A stretch of DNA of 64,000 nucleotides, from the NCBI RefSeq assembly GCF_012927485.1, contig NZ_JABBPC010000012.1:62001-126000 (forward strand), read 5' to 3'. The notes below the pieces were generated by a model. The model saw only the letters and a list, made by a program, of their open reading frames with translations, made no database searches and was not told the origin of the DNA. The stretch is from Polaromonas sp. GTDB lineage: Bacteria > Pseudomonadota > Gammaproteobacteria > Burkholderiales > Burkholderiaceae_C. Made by a program: the position numbers and the translations under genes. Shown here piece by piece: positions 1 through 9,643 of the stretch. Each line of letters opens with the position of its first letter. The first letter of the stretch is position 1.

Positions 1-3000
1 GAGGAAATCGATACGAGTTGCGGCAAGGCGGCTGGTTGGATCGGCACCGACCCCCGCGTTGAATGCCGACCCGGTAGCGGTGATGCGGTAGTCGCCGTAG
101 AACACGGAGCCTGGCTTCAGCGGATCGGTCAAAGACAGCGGTCCGTATTTCAGATCGACAAAGTTACCGGCTTCATCAAGCGTGACGCCAGCAACCATGT
201 TGAAGGGGGGCAGGAACGGCTGACCCGGTTCAAACTGAGCGCCAGGATTAGCGCGTGGACCGTTGCAGTAGCTCTTGACCAGCCCCGGATCATTGACCGT
301 GAGGCCTTTGGCTGGGTTATTGCCATAGATCGACCCCGACGGCGAGAGTACCGAGTCGTTAATATCCGCTATGGTAAAACGAGATGCTGCTGCCGAGACA
401 TCACCTACGGTACCGATATCCCAGTAGGCGGGCGCCCCTGTGCAGTCCCCGGCACTGGCTGACGGCGGAAGCGCGACGCAGGTCTTGTTGCCTGCATCGT
501 TGCTGGTGCAGACATTGGTCGCACCAACGCCCCGGCTGGCATCGACGAAGAATGAACGGTTATGCCAGATGATGTCATTGAAGATGACCGGACTGGAGTA
601 GGTGTTGCGCGCTTTTGTAGCCGATACCGGTACGCTTGCCGAAGCCGTGGTTGGTAACACCGCCAGCAGCGCCGGAGACGTCATGGCAGTGCTGATGCCC
701 GCTGGGCTTGGATACGACGTCGTTGGGCCGCGGCCGTTGGTCCCAAAAAGAGCACCGACGATTGCAGTACTGTCGTTGTTGGCGATGGTGTTTTCATGGA
801 TGACGGCATTGAGCGTGTCCACCAGCGAGATGCCTCCGCCCGACCATCCCGCCACGTTGTTCGTGATGATGTTATTGGTGATCGTCGCCCGATACCACTT
901 CGATGGATTGTTGGGATTCTGGACAATGTCGTTGCCATTGACCTGCTGCAAACGGATGCCACCGCCATGTCCGGATTGCGCAAAATTTCCGACAATAAGA
1001 TTGGAGTCTATGGTGACGTTTCCGGTACCGTTCGACAACGTGGTGTTGGTAGTGAGATCGCCTTCTATATCGATGCCGCCGCCATTGACCGTTGCCGTGC
1101 GCTGTGAGCTTTGATTGAACAATATCTGATTGTGGGCGATCACGCCGTTCATGTTGACACCCAATGTGCCGATGCCGCCGCCGCCGCCGTTGCTGTAATT
1201 GCCGCAGATAAAGTTGTAGTTGACCTCATAGTTATCGGTGCCGGTGCAGATCGACACGCCCGCTCCCGCGCCAGTGACGTTCACCCCGCCCGCGCCAGGC
1301 GTTGCTTCAACCGTGCCATTTTTGGTAATCGCATTGTGATGAATTTTTACGCCAACATCGTATCCATAGCCGTTGGTAGGCGGCGTTTCTTCTTCAAAGG
1401 GCGAACCGATACGCAGGCCACCGTGCATCGCACTCGAATTGCCGTAAATGCGGTTATTGGAAATTTCCAGCCCGTGCGTCCAGCCATTCACGAAGATGCC
1501 GCCCCCTGCATCGCTGCCGGTAATGCTCAAGGCGTCGATACGCGACTTGGCGCAGCTGAAATTTGAATCTCCCATGTTCCAGTTGGTTGGCTGTACCGCA
1601 ACTGCGCTTGGAATTCCCTGACTTCTCGCGGTTACCGCGAAGTAATTGCTGGGTCCGTTGTCTGGAGAAAACGTATTAGCGCAATCGCTTTGAGGCAGAT
1701 TCTTTGCAAGCACGACGATACCGGGGCCTTCCTCGGTGGCGAGGATAGTGGGCTCAAGCCGTATCACCCCACCGGTGATGGGCTGCTGCGTTGGCAAAGG
1801 ATCGACTTGCGGTTTGTCGGTCAGATTGCCCGTGATGACATCAACACCAAATAGTTTGTTGATGCGCGGCCGCCAGTCTTCGAGCTTTTGGGTCGGATAT
1901 TTTGCCGCGTTAATCACTACTGAAGCGGCCCCCACGCCTTGAAGCTGTATCGGCTTCCACATGATCACCAGTTCAGGGTAAGTGCCTTCATCGACGATGA
2001 TGAGATCACCTGGCTTGGCACTGTCAATGGCCTCCTGAATCGGATGGGGAAAACCTGCTCCTCGTGCAGTGATGGGCGTCGGGCTTGAAAACGCGGGTTT
2101 GACCACCACCGGCGTAGGGCCACCGACGTTTACCGTCACCGTGTCGACACTCGGCAGTCCGCCGGAGTTCGTAATCTGCAACTCGCCGGTAGTGACGCCG
2201 GCAGGCACCTTCGCGGTAATGACGGCGTCGGACCACGCGACACTGGTCAGTGCAATACCGTTGACACTTATCTTGCCAGGCACCGAACCAAATCCATAAT
2301 GCCGTTTCACGGTGCTTTGGTTAAATGGCGCAGCGGTCCCGCTCGGCCCTTGAAACGCCGGATTGGGCACATCGGTATCGCCCAGGGCGGTAACCTTCAA
2401 AGTGTGCGTTCCATCTGCGGTGGCCACCCAAGGGCCGATTCCATCGCCGTCAACGCGCTTGATAGACGGCGTGTTCTGGGGGTAACTGCAATCGGGCGGA
2501 TTGTAGCCATCAGCGAACGCCGCCACTGGCAGCACGGGTGTATCCAAATAGACTGTTGCGCCTGGCATGAATCCGTTGGTGTAGCAGAAATTACTGAAAG
2601 ACGGGTTAAACAATGGGTCGGAAATTGTTTGTCCGAACGTGGACGAACCGGTCCGCGTGTCGACGATCGGTCCTGGATCGTTCATGCAAGTAATCAGCAT
2701 ATTGGGCGAGTAGCCCGCTGGATTCGGCACATTCACTTGCCAGGTCGAAGGGGCCATGCCGTTGTAGGTACCCCATTGGTCGGAATAGACCCGGGAGATT
2801 TCTACGCCGTTCATGTCACGGATAGAAACAGGGGCGTGGGCGATCGCAAACTTCTCCCCAAAATCGGGCGAGACGGCATTGATTTCAGTGGCTGCGTCGT
2901 CCAGGATCAGCCCGGTGAAATGAGCTGCCACGGGGGTATTACTGAACAGGAAGAAGGTAGCGGTTCCCGTGGCTTGATCGCCGAGCAGCACTTCTTTACG

Positions 3001-6000
3001 ATCGCACAGCGGTTTAAGCACCCCGGCGAATGGCGCTACCTGGCCCGAGTTCGGGAACAGGCTCATGAAATCCGGCACCGTTCGCACGGTCCCGACACAG
3101 CCGGGGTATTTCAACTTCGCCCCCTGGAACCCCAGGCTGGTGGTTGGGTTGTTCGGATTGTTGGGGTTGTAATACGCCGCCACTTGCGCTTGATCCGGCA
3201 GAATAAAGATATTCGAGAGCGCACCGAACTGCTGGGCTGCAGGGGCAACAAAGGCATCGCCAATGAGGATGTTCTTGTCTTCTTCTTTGACAATTTCATA
3301 GCCTGGCGGCGGAATTATTTCGACGACATATCTGCCGGACTCAAGCGGCTTTCCAGCAGCATCCGTGCGGAACGAATAAGCGCCATCGTAGACCGCCGGT
3401 TGCACCTGATTCCACAGGTGGAAGCCGTCGTAGCACTTGAACTGGTCTTTTACGCCCAGGGTGTAGGTCAGGAACGGGTCATTCGCATCCTGCCCTGGGC
3501 ATACCATATTAGGCGTGCCGTCTGCTTTGGCGCCATTGGCGTAATCGTCCCAACTGGTCGTCTTCGTAGAGTTGACCAGCGCCAGAGAGGCGGTACCGTC
3601 GGCATTTATCGATTTCTTGTACAGGTTGACCTTCACGCGCGGCACGCCGGGTTCCCACTTGAACTGAACCTCAAGACTGGGATCGTCAAAGCCACGAGTC
3701 GAGGCGTAGACCACCATGCCCTCGATGCCGCCGTTTTCGCCCACTTTAAAAGGACGCTTGCCCCAGTCGAGAATCTGCGTTTGGTTGATGAACCCCTGCA
3801 GTCCTTCATACAGAACGCTGCCGCTGTCCTTACGGTTCGTCGCATGGCCCATTCCGGTGGGTACTGCCCCGAAATTCTTGCCGGTAAGCGGATCATTCCA
3901 GACGTACGACGAGTTCAGAATGCCGCCGATTCTTGCGCAGGGCATGGCACTATTTTGATTCACCGAGCCAACCGTTCCTTGCCCGGTCGACGCGTTATAG
4001 CTCACACAATCCGGCAGTCCACCGGCATCGACGGTGACGTTCACCCCGGTGCTGGCAAAACGTGTTCGGTCGGATTCCACCACATACCAGTTAAACAGTG
4101 GAAACAGTTCATTGAAAATCGCATTGCCATCGGCGTCGGTGAACAGCACGTTGGAGACTGAGCCGTCGCGGAAACGGATGGTGACCGGCACCTGCGCAAT
4201 ACCGGGCTCGCCCGCGTCACGTGTGCCATTGTTGTTGGCGTCGGTGTAGACACTGGTCTCCACCCGCGTGAACCAGCTGAATACCGGAATGTTGCCCATG
4301 GCGACAGGACCGGTAGGAACAGGATTGCCATTCACGTCAGGCGTTTTTCCCGCTGTCACCTGAACCGACTTAAAGGAAATAATTTGGTCAAGCCAGCGGT
4401 CCCAGATCACCAGCATGTAAGAGCCGACTGGAACATTACTCAACGTGAAATTACCTTGATCATCGCAAGCGGCAAAGCCGATATTCAGGCCAAGTTCACC
4501 ATCCTGATTCAGTCCAACCAGGCAATTGGTGGCAGCCAGTGGCGCGCGAGATCCGGAATCCCATAGGGTTTCCATGATGGGACGCGACATGTGCAGGCTG
4601 GTGACGCGGCCAGACACGGTGGTAGTCGCGAGCGCCACAGGTCCAGTGATCGGCGGCGCCTCGTTGTCGGCTGAAGGCGCCGGTGGTATGCCGCTGACCG
4701 GGACATGCGTGGCAATGACATTTTGTTGGGCGATATGCGCCGGGTTTAAAAAACCGATAAACGTATGGAATCCAGGCGGGCCGTACTCTTGGAAGTAGGC
4801 CGGTTCACCCGCCTTGGAAAAAGCGTCCTGGCCTGGCGTTCCTTCCAGCGTGGACACCTGGTACCAGGTCTCTCCCGCACCCCGGCGCGCCGCACCGGGA
4901 TGGGCGATCACGTCAAAGCGCCCCGGCATGAGATTCTTGATCTGCGCCTGCCCCTGCAAGGCATAGTCGACACCCGGATTATTGGGGTCTACGGGATCGT
5001 CCGGACAGGTAATGATGACCCCCGTAAGGTCCTTGGAAGCGTAGTTTGGATTGGCAAGTCCAGTTGCAGGATCGATCGGGCGCGTCGCCGATGCCGTCGA
5101 GCTGTACACATTCGGGCAGCCTGGCGTGCCCAGCAGCGCGTTCGACAGCGGCATATTGAAGGCGTCGTAGGTGATCTGACCAATCGCGTCGCCGGTGCGG
5201 CCAGCCACATCCCAAACGCGAACTTCGAAACCGCCAAGACCGTGCTCATTCGCATCCGGATCTCCATTGGTCGGACTGCTGTCTTCAAAAATATACACGG
5301 ACAACTGCGCGGGCCGCAACGGACTGGGCTCGACTTTGACGGTTGTGCGCGGATAGGCGCCGCCTGCAAGCGGCGAAATCGGAGCGCCGCTCAGGGTGTG
5401 TCCGCATTTCGCGTCATTCGTCGCCGGCCCACTCGGCTTCAAGCAATCCGGATTAACCAACGGATCACCTGTAAAACCAGCCACGAATGGATTAGCCGAG
5501 TCGCCGGGCAAAATGGAAATGAAATACCACTTTGACGGATCAAGAGCGACTTCGGATGGCAAAGAGCGCGGACCAGGTGACGTCGCAGTACCGCCCGAGG
5601 TCTGCGCGTCCCTGCAACTCAGCCGCCCCGTACAGCCGGACGCGACCACCGGCATATAACTGTGGAAAAAGCTCGTCGCCAGGCTGGGCGTCGGCTTGTC
5701 CTTGTTGATCGGTGGCGTCACACCAGGGTTGGTGTTGTGCCACGTCTGATCCTCTTCAATGATCCAGCTGTAATCGTCAAGCAATGCTGTCCCGCTCTGG
5801 GCATCCACCACGCTTACCGGAAGGCCGCTACCCACAGGGAAAACAACGGTGGCTGTTTGCGGCTGGCTAGGGGTTCCCTGCGAATTAACCGCGACGAACT
5901 GGAACGAACAAGTCGCGGGAGCGGGTGAACAAGGCGTAGCCTGGAACGAGCCGTCGTCGCTCAACGTGACCCAGGTCGGCGCCGTGCCAGAGAATTTCGC

Positions 6001-7962
6001 GGTCAGCGGATATCTATCGGGATCCACCGCGCCTTCAAGAAGGCCAGCGCCGCGCGGTACTTTGATGAGGGAGGCTACGTTGCTCGGATAGGCCGTCGTA
6101 GCGCCGTTGTTATAAACCCGCGCAGCAGCGGCTGGCGCTGCGCCCGTCGCCTCAAATGTGATCGATACCAACGCGCAGACAGTGGCCGAATCATTGCCGC
6201 AGTAAGTAAAGCTTTCAATGAAAGGCGACAGCGTGTTTGCAGGCGGACTGGTCACCTTGTATTGAAACGTGCCATTGGTATTGAGCGTGACGGTGCCACG
6301 TGCCAGCGTTGCCGTGGTCGATGTTGCGCCAGCGGTCAGGGTCTTTCCCTGCAACACGGCGCGCGTGACCCCGATATCGTTGGTAAGTACGTTGTTATTC
6401 AGGATCGTCGCATTAGGCGATATCGTGTAATAGTCCGGATTGGCGGTCGCCGCTACCGCAGCTTTAGCGCTCGCGCCGATTGCCTTGTTCAGACCCGCTG
6501 TCAATGCAGCGGCGCTGAGCGTGGCGGTTCTTGCCGGCGCCACCACGAGATACCCCTGCATGCCGCCTTTGGTGTGGTTGCCAGTCGTGAGGGCAAGCCC
6601 ACGGTCAAAAAATGGGTACACCTCGTCGGCGTAACGTGTGAACGTGCCGGCAGGCGCACCCGCCATGGGACGGATCAACGCATCAATCGTTTTTCCCGCC
6701 GGCATATTGACCTCGTTTTGCAACTTGGTGTTGCCTGGCGCGACGTTGCCATCTTCACCGATCAACGTGAAGGGATGTCCCACCACGGACGGCATATGAG
6801 TACGCAACCCGGCATTCACCATGCGGACCAGAATATTGCCCGTCACGAAGTCACTGCCTTGCAAATCGGGCAATACCAGAGAGGTATCGGCAGGGCTGGT
6901 TTCGTTGTAGGTCTTTCCGTTAACGAGGAAATAGGTCGGTGTGTAGTTCACAGCCGCCGGGTAGCACGGCACCTGCGCTGCGCCGGGGCCGGTCGGTCCC
7001 GGTTTTTGCGATTGACTGCAACGCGCGTCATTCCAGCGAATCGATTCACTCGTACCCGCAACGGCCGCCGCATCAACCGCTGCATTTTGGACGGTATCGA
7101 TCTCAGAAAATAGCAGCGTCGCATCCATGTCGTACGGAACATTAGCCAGCCCCGCAAGAGGCGACGGTGTCTGAGTATTTCTTGCAAAGGCGCCGGGAAA
7201 AGCCTGCCCTGGCGTTTCCAGCGTTTGCGAGGCTTCTGCGGTCCCAGGCTGCTCGATTTCGTACGATGGCCGACGCGTGACAATCAGCACACCATACAAG
7301 CCCATCGGTGCCTGCAGCGAAGGGTGGCTACCTGTTTCATAAAGGTAGGTGCCAGGTTTGAGATAGCTGGCCTGGCTGGCCGAGGGAGCGATATTCGTAT
7401 TCCAGGTGTAGGCGATTGTTCCGTTGAAAGCGGCCTCCTGGGCAAAAGCCCGAGCGCGTAAGGCTTGTTGAGGTGGTGTAAAACTGCCCGCCGAGTTCAC
7501 TGGCCACGTGGTCGAGGTTTGCGCAGGATGATCCACTGGTGCGGCATCCCGCGTTGGGTTGCCCGCGCTGCCGCCGATTTGACCGAGGATCACCAGCGAG
7601 GTCGACGTGCCGGCTGCCAGCTCGTTTTTCAGGTGGATAGTGAGCTGATTGCCGACAGGAAGAACAATCGTTGGACCAGGCGCCCATGTCCTATTGGCAC
7701 CATTCGAAGTGGTGGCGCAGGCATTGACATTAAGCAGCCTGCCACCGTTCAAGGCCGGATTTTGGGCCTTGTCATCACTACAGTAGCCCCACATGGATGT
7801 GTTCGTGCCGTCCGGTAGCGTCAGGCCCATGCGCTGCGCGGTGAGGTTGACCGTGGTTAGCGCGCCCGTTTGAGCCGCCGCGGCCAGTGTCACGATGCCC
7901 AGGGCTGTGGCCACCGAGGCCGATCTGAATGACAGCCATTTTCTTGCAAATGTCTTTTTCAT
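1..7962 (-). CDS. giant secreted multicopper-oxidase-like/beta-helix protein (C-terminus beyond window)
   Basis: The minus frame starting at ATG 7962 is open to base 1, giving at least 2654 residues with the stop outside the window. A GGTGAGGAG ribosome-binding site precedes the start. Residues 1-32 look like a Sec signal peptide. Residues ~45-480 resemble cupredoxin domains of multicopper oxidases (GPTIVLPVGN, then an APMGLYGVLIV segment), but the canonical HxH pairs are mostly missing (GSHPSLQ, GNHTKGGM). Next come an Ig/cadherin-like domain (~490-570), a carboxypeptidase-regulatory-like domain (~1107-1197), an SdrD-B-like domain (~1232-1294, DANNNGTRDAGEPG), an IPT/TIG-like domain (~1890-1960), and from ~1957 a right-handed beta-helix that opens with an IQEAIDSAKPGD/GTYPE motif. 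It is the last visible gene of the copper-oxidase operon, 30 bases after its neighbour. An extracellular scaffold or metal oxidase (MofA/MnxG-like) is possible but unproven. Confidence 0.85.
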   Translation of the reverse strand, partial: MKKTFARKWLSFRSASVATALGIVTLAAAAQTGALTTVNLTAQRMGLTLPDGTNTSMWGYCSDDKAQNPALNGGRLLNVNACATTSNGANRTWAPGPTIVLPVGNQLTIHLKNELAAGTSTSLVILGQIGGSAGNPTRDAAPVDHPAQTSTTWPVNSAGSFTPPQQALRARAFAQEAAFNGTIAYTWNTNIAPSASQASYLKPGTYLYETGSHPSLQAPMGLYGVLIVTRRPSYEIEQPGTAEASQTLETPGQAFPGAFARNTQTPSPLAGLANVPYDMDATLLFSEIDTVQNAAVDAAAVAGTSESIRWNDARCSQSQKPGPTGPGAAQVPCYPAAVNYTPTYFLVNGKTYNETSPADTSLVLPDLQGSDFVTGNILVRMVNAGLRTHMPSVVGHPFTLIGEDGNVAPGNTKLQNEVNMPAGKTIDALIRPMAGAPAGTFTRYADEVYPFFDRGLALTTGNHTKGGMQGYLVVAPARTATLSAAALTAGLNKAIGASAKAAVAATANPDYYTISPNATILNNNVLTNDIGVTRAVLQGKTLTAGATSTTATLARGTVTLNTNGTFQYKVTSPPANTLSPFIESFTYCGNDSATVCALVSITFEATGAAPAAAARVYNNGATTAYPSNVASLIKVPRGAGLLEGAVDPDRYPLTAKFSGTAPTWVTLSDDGSFQATPCSPAPATCSFQFVAVNSQGTPSQPQTATVVFPVGSGLPVSVVDAQSGTALLDDYSWIIEEDQTWHNTNPGVTPPINKDKPTPSLATSFFHSYMPVVASGCTGRLSCRDAQTSGGTATSPGPRSLPSEVALDPSKWYFISILPGDSANPFVAGFTGDPLVNPDCLKPSGPATNDAKCGHTLSGAPISPLAGGAYPRTTVKVEPSPLRPAQLSVYIFEDSSPTNGDPDANEHGLGGFEVRVWDVAGRTGDAIGQITYDAFNMPLSNALLGTPGCPNVYSSTASATRPIDPATGLANPNYASKDLTGVIITCPDDPVDPNNPGVDYALQGQAQIKNLMPGRFDVIAHPGAARRGAGETWYQVSTLEGTPGQDAFSKAGEPAYFQEYGPPGFHTFIGFLNPAHIAQQNVIATHVPVSGIPPAPSADNEAPPITGPVALATTTVSGRVTSLHMSRPIMETLWDSGSRAPLAATNCLVGLNQDGELGLNIGFAACDDQGNFTLSNVPVGSYMLVIWDRWLDQIISFKSVQVTAGKTPDVNGNPVPTGPVAMGNIPVFSWFTRVETSVYTDANNNGTRDAGEPGIAQVPVTIRFRDGSVSNVLFTDADGNAIFNELFPLFNWYVVESDRTRFASTGVNVTVDAGGLPDCVSYNASTGQGTVGSVNQNSAMPCARIGGILNSSYVWNDPLTGKNFGAVPTGMGHATNRKDSGSVLYEGLQGFINQTQILDWGKRPFKVGENGGIEGMVVYASTRGFDDPSLEVQFKWEPGVPRVKVNLYKKSINADGTASLALVNSTKTTSWDDYANGAKADGTPNMVCPGQDANDPFLTYTLGVKDQFKCYDGFHLWNQVQPAVYDGAYSFRTDAAGKPLESGRYVVEIIPPPGYEIVKEEDKNILIGDAFVAPAAQQFGALSNIFILPDQAQVAAYYNPNNPNNPTTSLGFQGAKLKYPGCVGTVRTVPDFMSLFPNSGQVAPFAGVLKPLCDRKEVLLGDQATGTATFFLFSNTPVAAHFTGLILDDAATEINAVSPDFGEKFAIAHAPVSIRDMNGVEISRVYSDQWGTYNGMAPSTWQVNVPNPAGYSPNMLITCMNDPGPIVDTRTGSSTFGQTISDPLFNPSFSNFCYTNGFMPGATVYLDTPVLPVAAFADGYNPPDCSYPQNTPSIKRVDGDGIGPWVATADGTHTLKVTALGDTDVPNPAFQGPSGTAAPFNQSTVKRHYGFGSVPGKISVNGIALTSVAWSDAVITAKVPAGVTTGELQITNSGGLPSVDTVTVNVGGPTPVVVKPAFSSPTPITARGAGFPHPIQEAIDSAKPGDLIIVDEGTYPELVIMWKPIQLQGVGAASVVINAAKYPTQKLEDWRPRINKLFGVDVITGNLTDKPQVDPLPTQQPITGGVIRLEPTILATEEGPGIVVLAKNLPQSDCANTFSPDNGPSNYFAVTARSQGIPSAVAVQPTNWNMGDSNFSCAKSRIDALSITGSDAGGGIFVNGWTHGLEISNNRIYGNSSAMHGGLRIGSPFEEETPPTNGYGYDVGVKIHHNAITKNGTVEATPGAGGVNVTGAGAGVSICTGTDNYEVNYNFICGNYSNGGGGGIGTLGVNMNGVIAHNQILFNQSSQRTATVNGGGIDIEGDLTTNTTLSNGTGNVTIDSNLIVGNFAQSGHGGGIRLQQVNGNDIVQNPNNPSKWYRATITNNIITNNVAGWSGGGISLVDTLNAVIHENTIANNDSTAIVGALFGTNGRGPTTSYPSPAGISTAMTSPALLAVLPTTASASVPVSATKARNTYSSPVIFNDIIWHNRSFFVDASRGVGATNVCTSNDAGNKTCVALPPSASAGDCTGAPAYWDIGTVGDVSAAASRFTIADINDSVLSPSGSIYGNNPAKGLTVNDPGLVKSYCNGPRANPGAQFEPGQPFLPPFNMVAGVTLDEAGNFVDLKYGPLSLTDPLKPGSVFYGDYRITATGSAFNAGVGADPTSRLAATRIDFL

Positions 7963-7992
7963 GTTGTTTTCTCCTCACCTGTACACCAGTGA

Positions 7993-9639
7993 TTACTGCT
8001 TTTCGTCGATTGCGGCACTCGGCGGATCGACGATCATCATCATCATCATCCCGCCAGGAAACACATCGTTTGTCGTTATTTCGCGCTCATCGTGCGAGTG
8101 CCACATGAAGGCATAACCGGCAGTCGTATTTTGTGTAGAGGTAGTGGGGGGCAACGGTCGCGTTATCGGCTGGACTCCTCCGCTGTTGGCGCTTTGCAGT
8201 CCAAGGTAAGGCGTACCGCCATACCAAAAACCGTTAGTCATGACTTGCGGATCCGGCGGGGTAACGGGGATCGGCTTGTTGTGATCGGCGCACCATTCCC
8301 CGTAGTTTTCTGTCACCCCCGGCACCGCTGGAGGAGTGCTGGCATCGGTATAAAAACCTGAGGCATCTGGGTAGCACGGGTGCGGATCCGGGCCACCGGA
8401 TCCCGGTACAAAATTGTGGCCGTACACGTCCCAATTCAGTCCCTTGCCGTTCCACGTGAAAAGAGCGTCAACCGTTTGCCCGGGAACTGTGGGAAAAGTA
8501 AAGATCAGTGGCCCCGCAAGACTCTTTTCGTCCGCAGCAGAAAGAAGCAGGTTGGCGTCACGTGCCAACACACGCGCATGATTGCCATGAATATGCAGCG
8601 GATGCTGCATGCGGCCCTGCCCAATTTCACGAATGAGGATTGACTCGCCTGGATGCAGATGGGGATTGCCGTTGTAAGGCTGACTCGGATAGGCCGGCGA
8701 GAACGCTGAATCCATGTCATCGGGCATGGAACGTCCGTTGATCAGGAAATAGTTCGGGTGATAGGGCTCCGTAACCACCGCTATCGGCGGGCAGCGAGTA
8801 GCCCCGCCGACCAGCGCGGCATCGCATGCCTGCACCTGGTTCAGCGCAGCCAGGTGGATATTGGAGTCCATTTCCGCGAGCTGGAACAGATATTCGCGGT
8901 CATAGCAAGTCTGTGGATGTGCGTAAGCTGCAGTTGCAAGTCGATAATCGACCTGGCGGCCGAGTCCAGACTTGTTGCATTGAGCCGGTGCGACTTTCGG
9001 CACCACGATGATCGCACCGTACAAGCCCATTTCGACTTGCAGTTCGGCCTGTGTCCCACTGTGATATCCATAGGTACCGGGCTTCGTTGCCACGAAAGAA
9101 TAGTGGACCGTTTTGCCGCGCGCCGCTTCGCGCGTCAAGATACCGGCAACGCCGTCGGTCGTGGAGGGGCGGCAAACGCCGCCAGAAATCGCGCCGACGC
9201 ATACTTGAAATCCTGGAAACACGATGGATGTGTTTCCAGCCGCTGCGGGCAACGCGTTAGCCAGTCTGACCGTGACCATATCGCCCTGAGTCACAACGAG
9301 CGTCGGCCCCGGTAGCTGCATCGCAGGGCAGGTACTGACGCCGCTCATCGCTGCGGGCGCGAATCCCGCTGGCGATGCAGGTGCAATGGCGCCCGGAGCG
9401 GCGCCGGCACTGCCGCATCCGTATCCCCATGAATAAACCAGAGCACCGTCCGGCTGTGAAGAATAGCCAGCGCTCGCTACCAGCGAAAAAACAGGTGCCG
9501 AGACGCCTCCGGTAATTCCCGGTACGGCGGCTTGCACCGGCACCCACCCGCACGCATTGGCTGCAAAAGCCGCTACAACAAATTGGAGGGAACGGGCAAC
9601 TACCCGGAGGTGTTTATTGAGTGGATGATTCACGGCCAT
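7993..9639 (-). CDS. secreted multicopper-oxidase-like protein, T2/T3-type half
   Basis: 548 residues with a Sec-type signal ending near VQA-AVP (residue ~37). The N-terminal cupredoxin domain (about 100-215) keeps the fold signature (GPTLVVTQGD, EMGLYGAIIVVP) but lacks an HxH pair; it has only YHSGTQ at 192-197. The C-terminal domain has HPLHIHGNH at 346-354 and MWHSHDERE at 512-520. These look like two copper-binding HxH pairs without the type-1 cysteine that normally sits inside HCH. A run of five methionines follows at ~531-535. The gene starts 4 bases after the upstream oxidase gene stops, so translation is probably coupled. AGGAG lies only 2 bases from ATG 9639, so GTG at codon 3 is an alternative start. 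Inference: it pairs with its neighbour to complete a copper cluster. Confidence 0.85.
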   Translation of the reverse strand: MAVNHPLNKHLRVVARSLQFVVAAFAANACGWVPVQAAVPGITGGVSAPVFSLVASAGYSSQPDGALVYSWGYGCGSAGAAPGAIAPASPAGFAPAAMSGVSTCPAMQLPGPTLVVTQGDMVTVRLANALPAAAGNTSIVFPGFQVCVGAISGGVCRPSTTDGVAGILTREAARGKTVHYSFVATKPGTYGYHSGTQAELQVEMGLYGAIIVVPKVAPAQCNKSGLGRQVDYRLATAAYAHPQTCYDREYLFQLAEMDSNIHLAALNQVQACDAALVGGATRCPPIAVVTEPYHPNYFLINGRSMPDDMDSAFSPAYPSQPYNGNPHLHPGESILIREIGQGRMQHPLHIHGNHARVLARDANLLLSAADEKSLAGPLIFTFPTVPGQTVDALFTWNGKGLNWDVYGHNFVPGSGGPDPHPCYPDASGFYTDASTPPAVPGVTENYGEWCADHNKPIPVTPPDPQVMTNGFWYGGTPYLGLQSANSGGVQPITRPLPPTTSTQNTTAGYAFMWHSHDEREITTNDVFPGGMMMMMIVDPPSAAIDEKQ

Positions 9640-9643
9640 ACTC

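Noticed and set aside
2299-4161. 620-codon open frame on the plus strand
   Set aside because: It lies antisense to the giant oxidase gene, has no ribosome-binding site or recognisable domain, and its composition is that of a complementary-strand shadow. The minus frame is open from 7962 to base 1 with domain content throughout.
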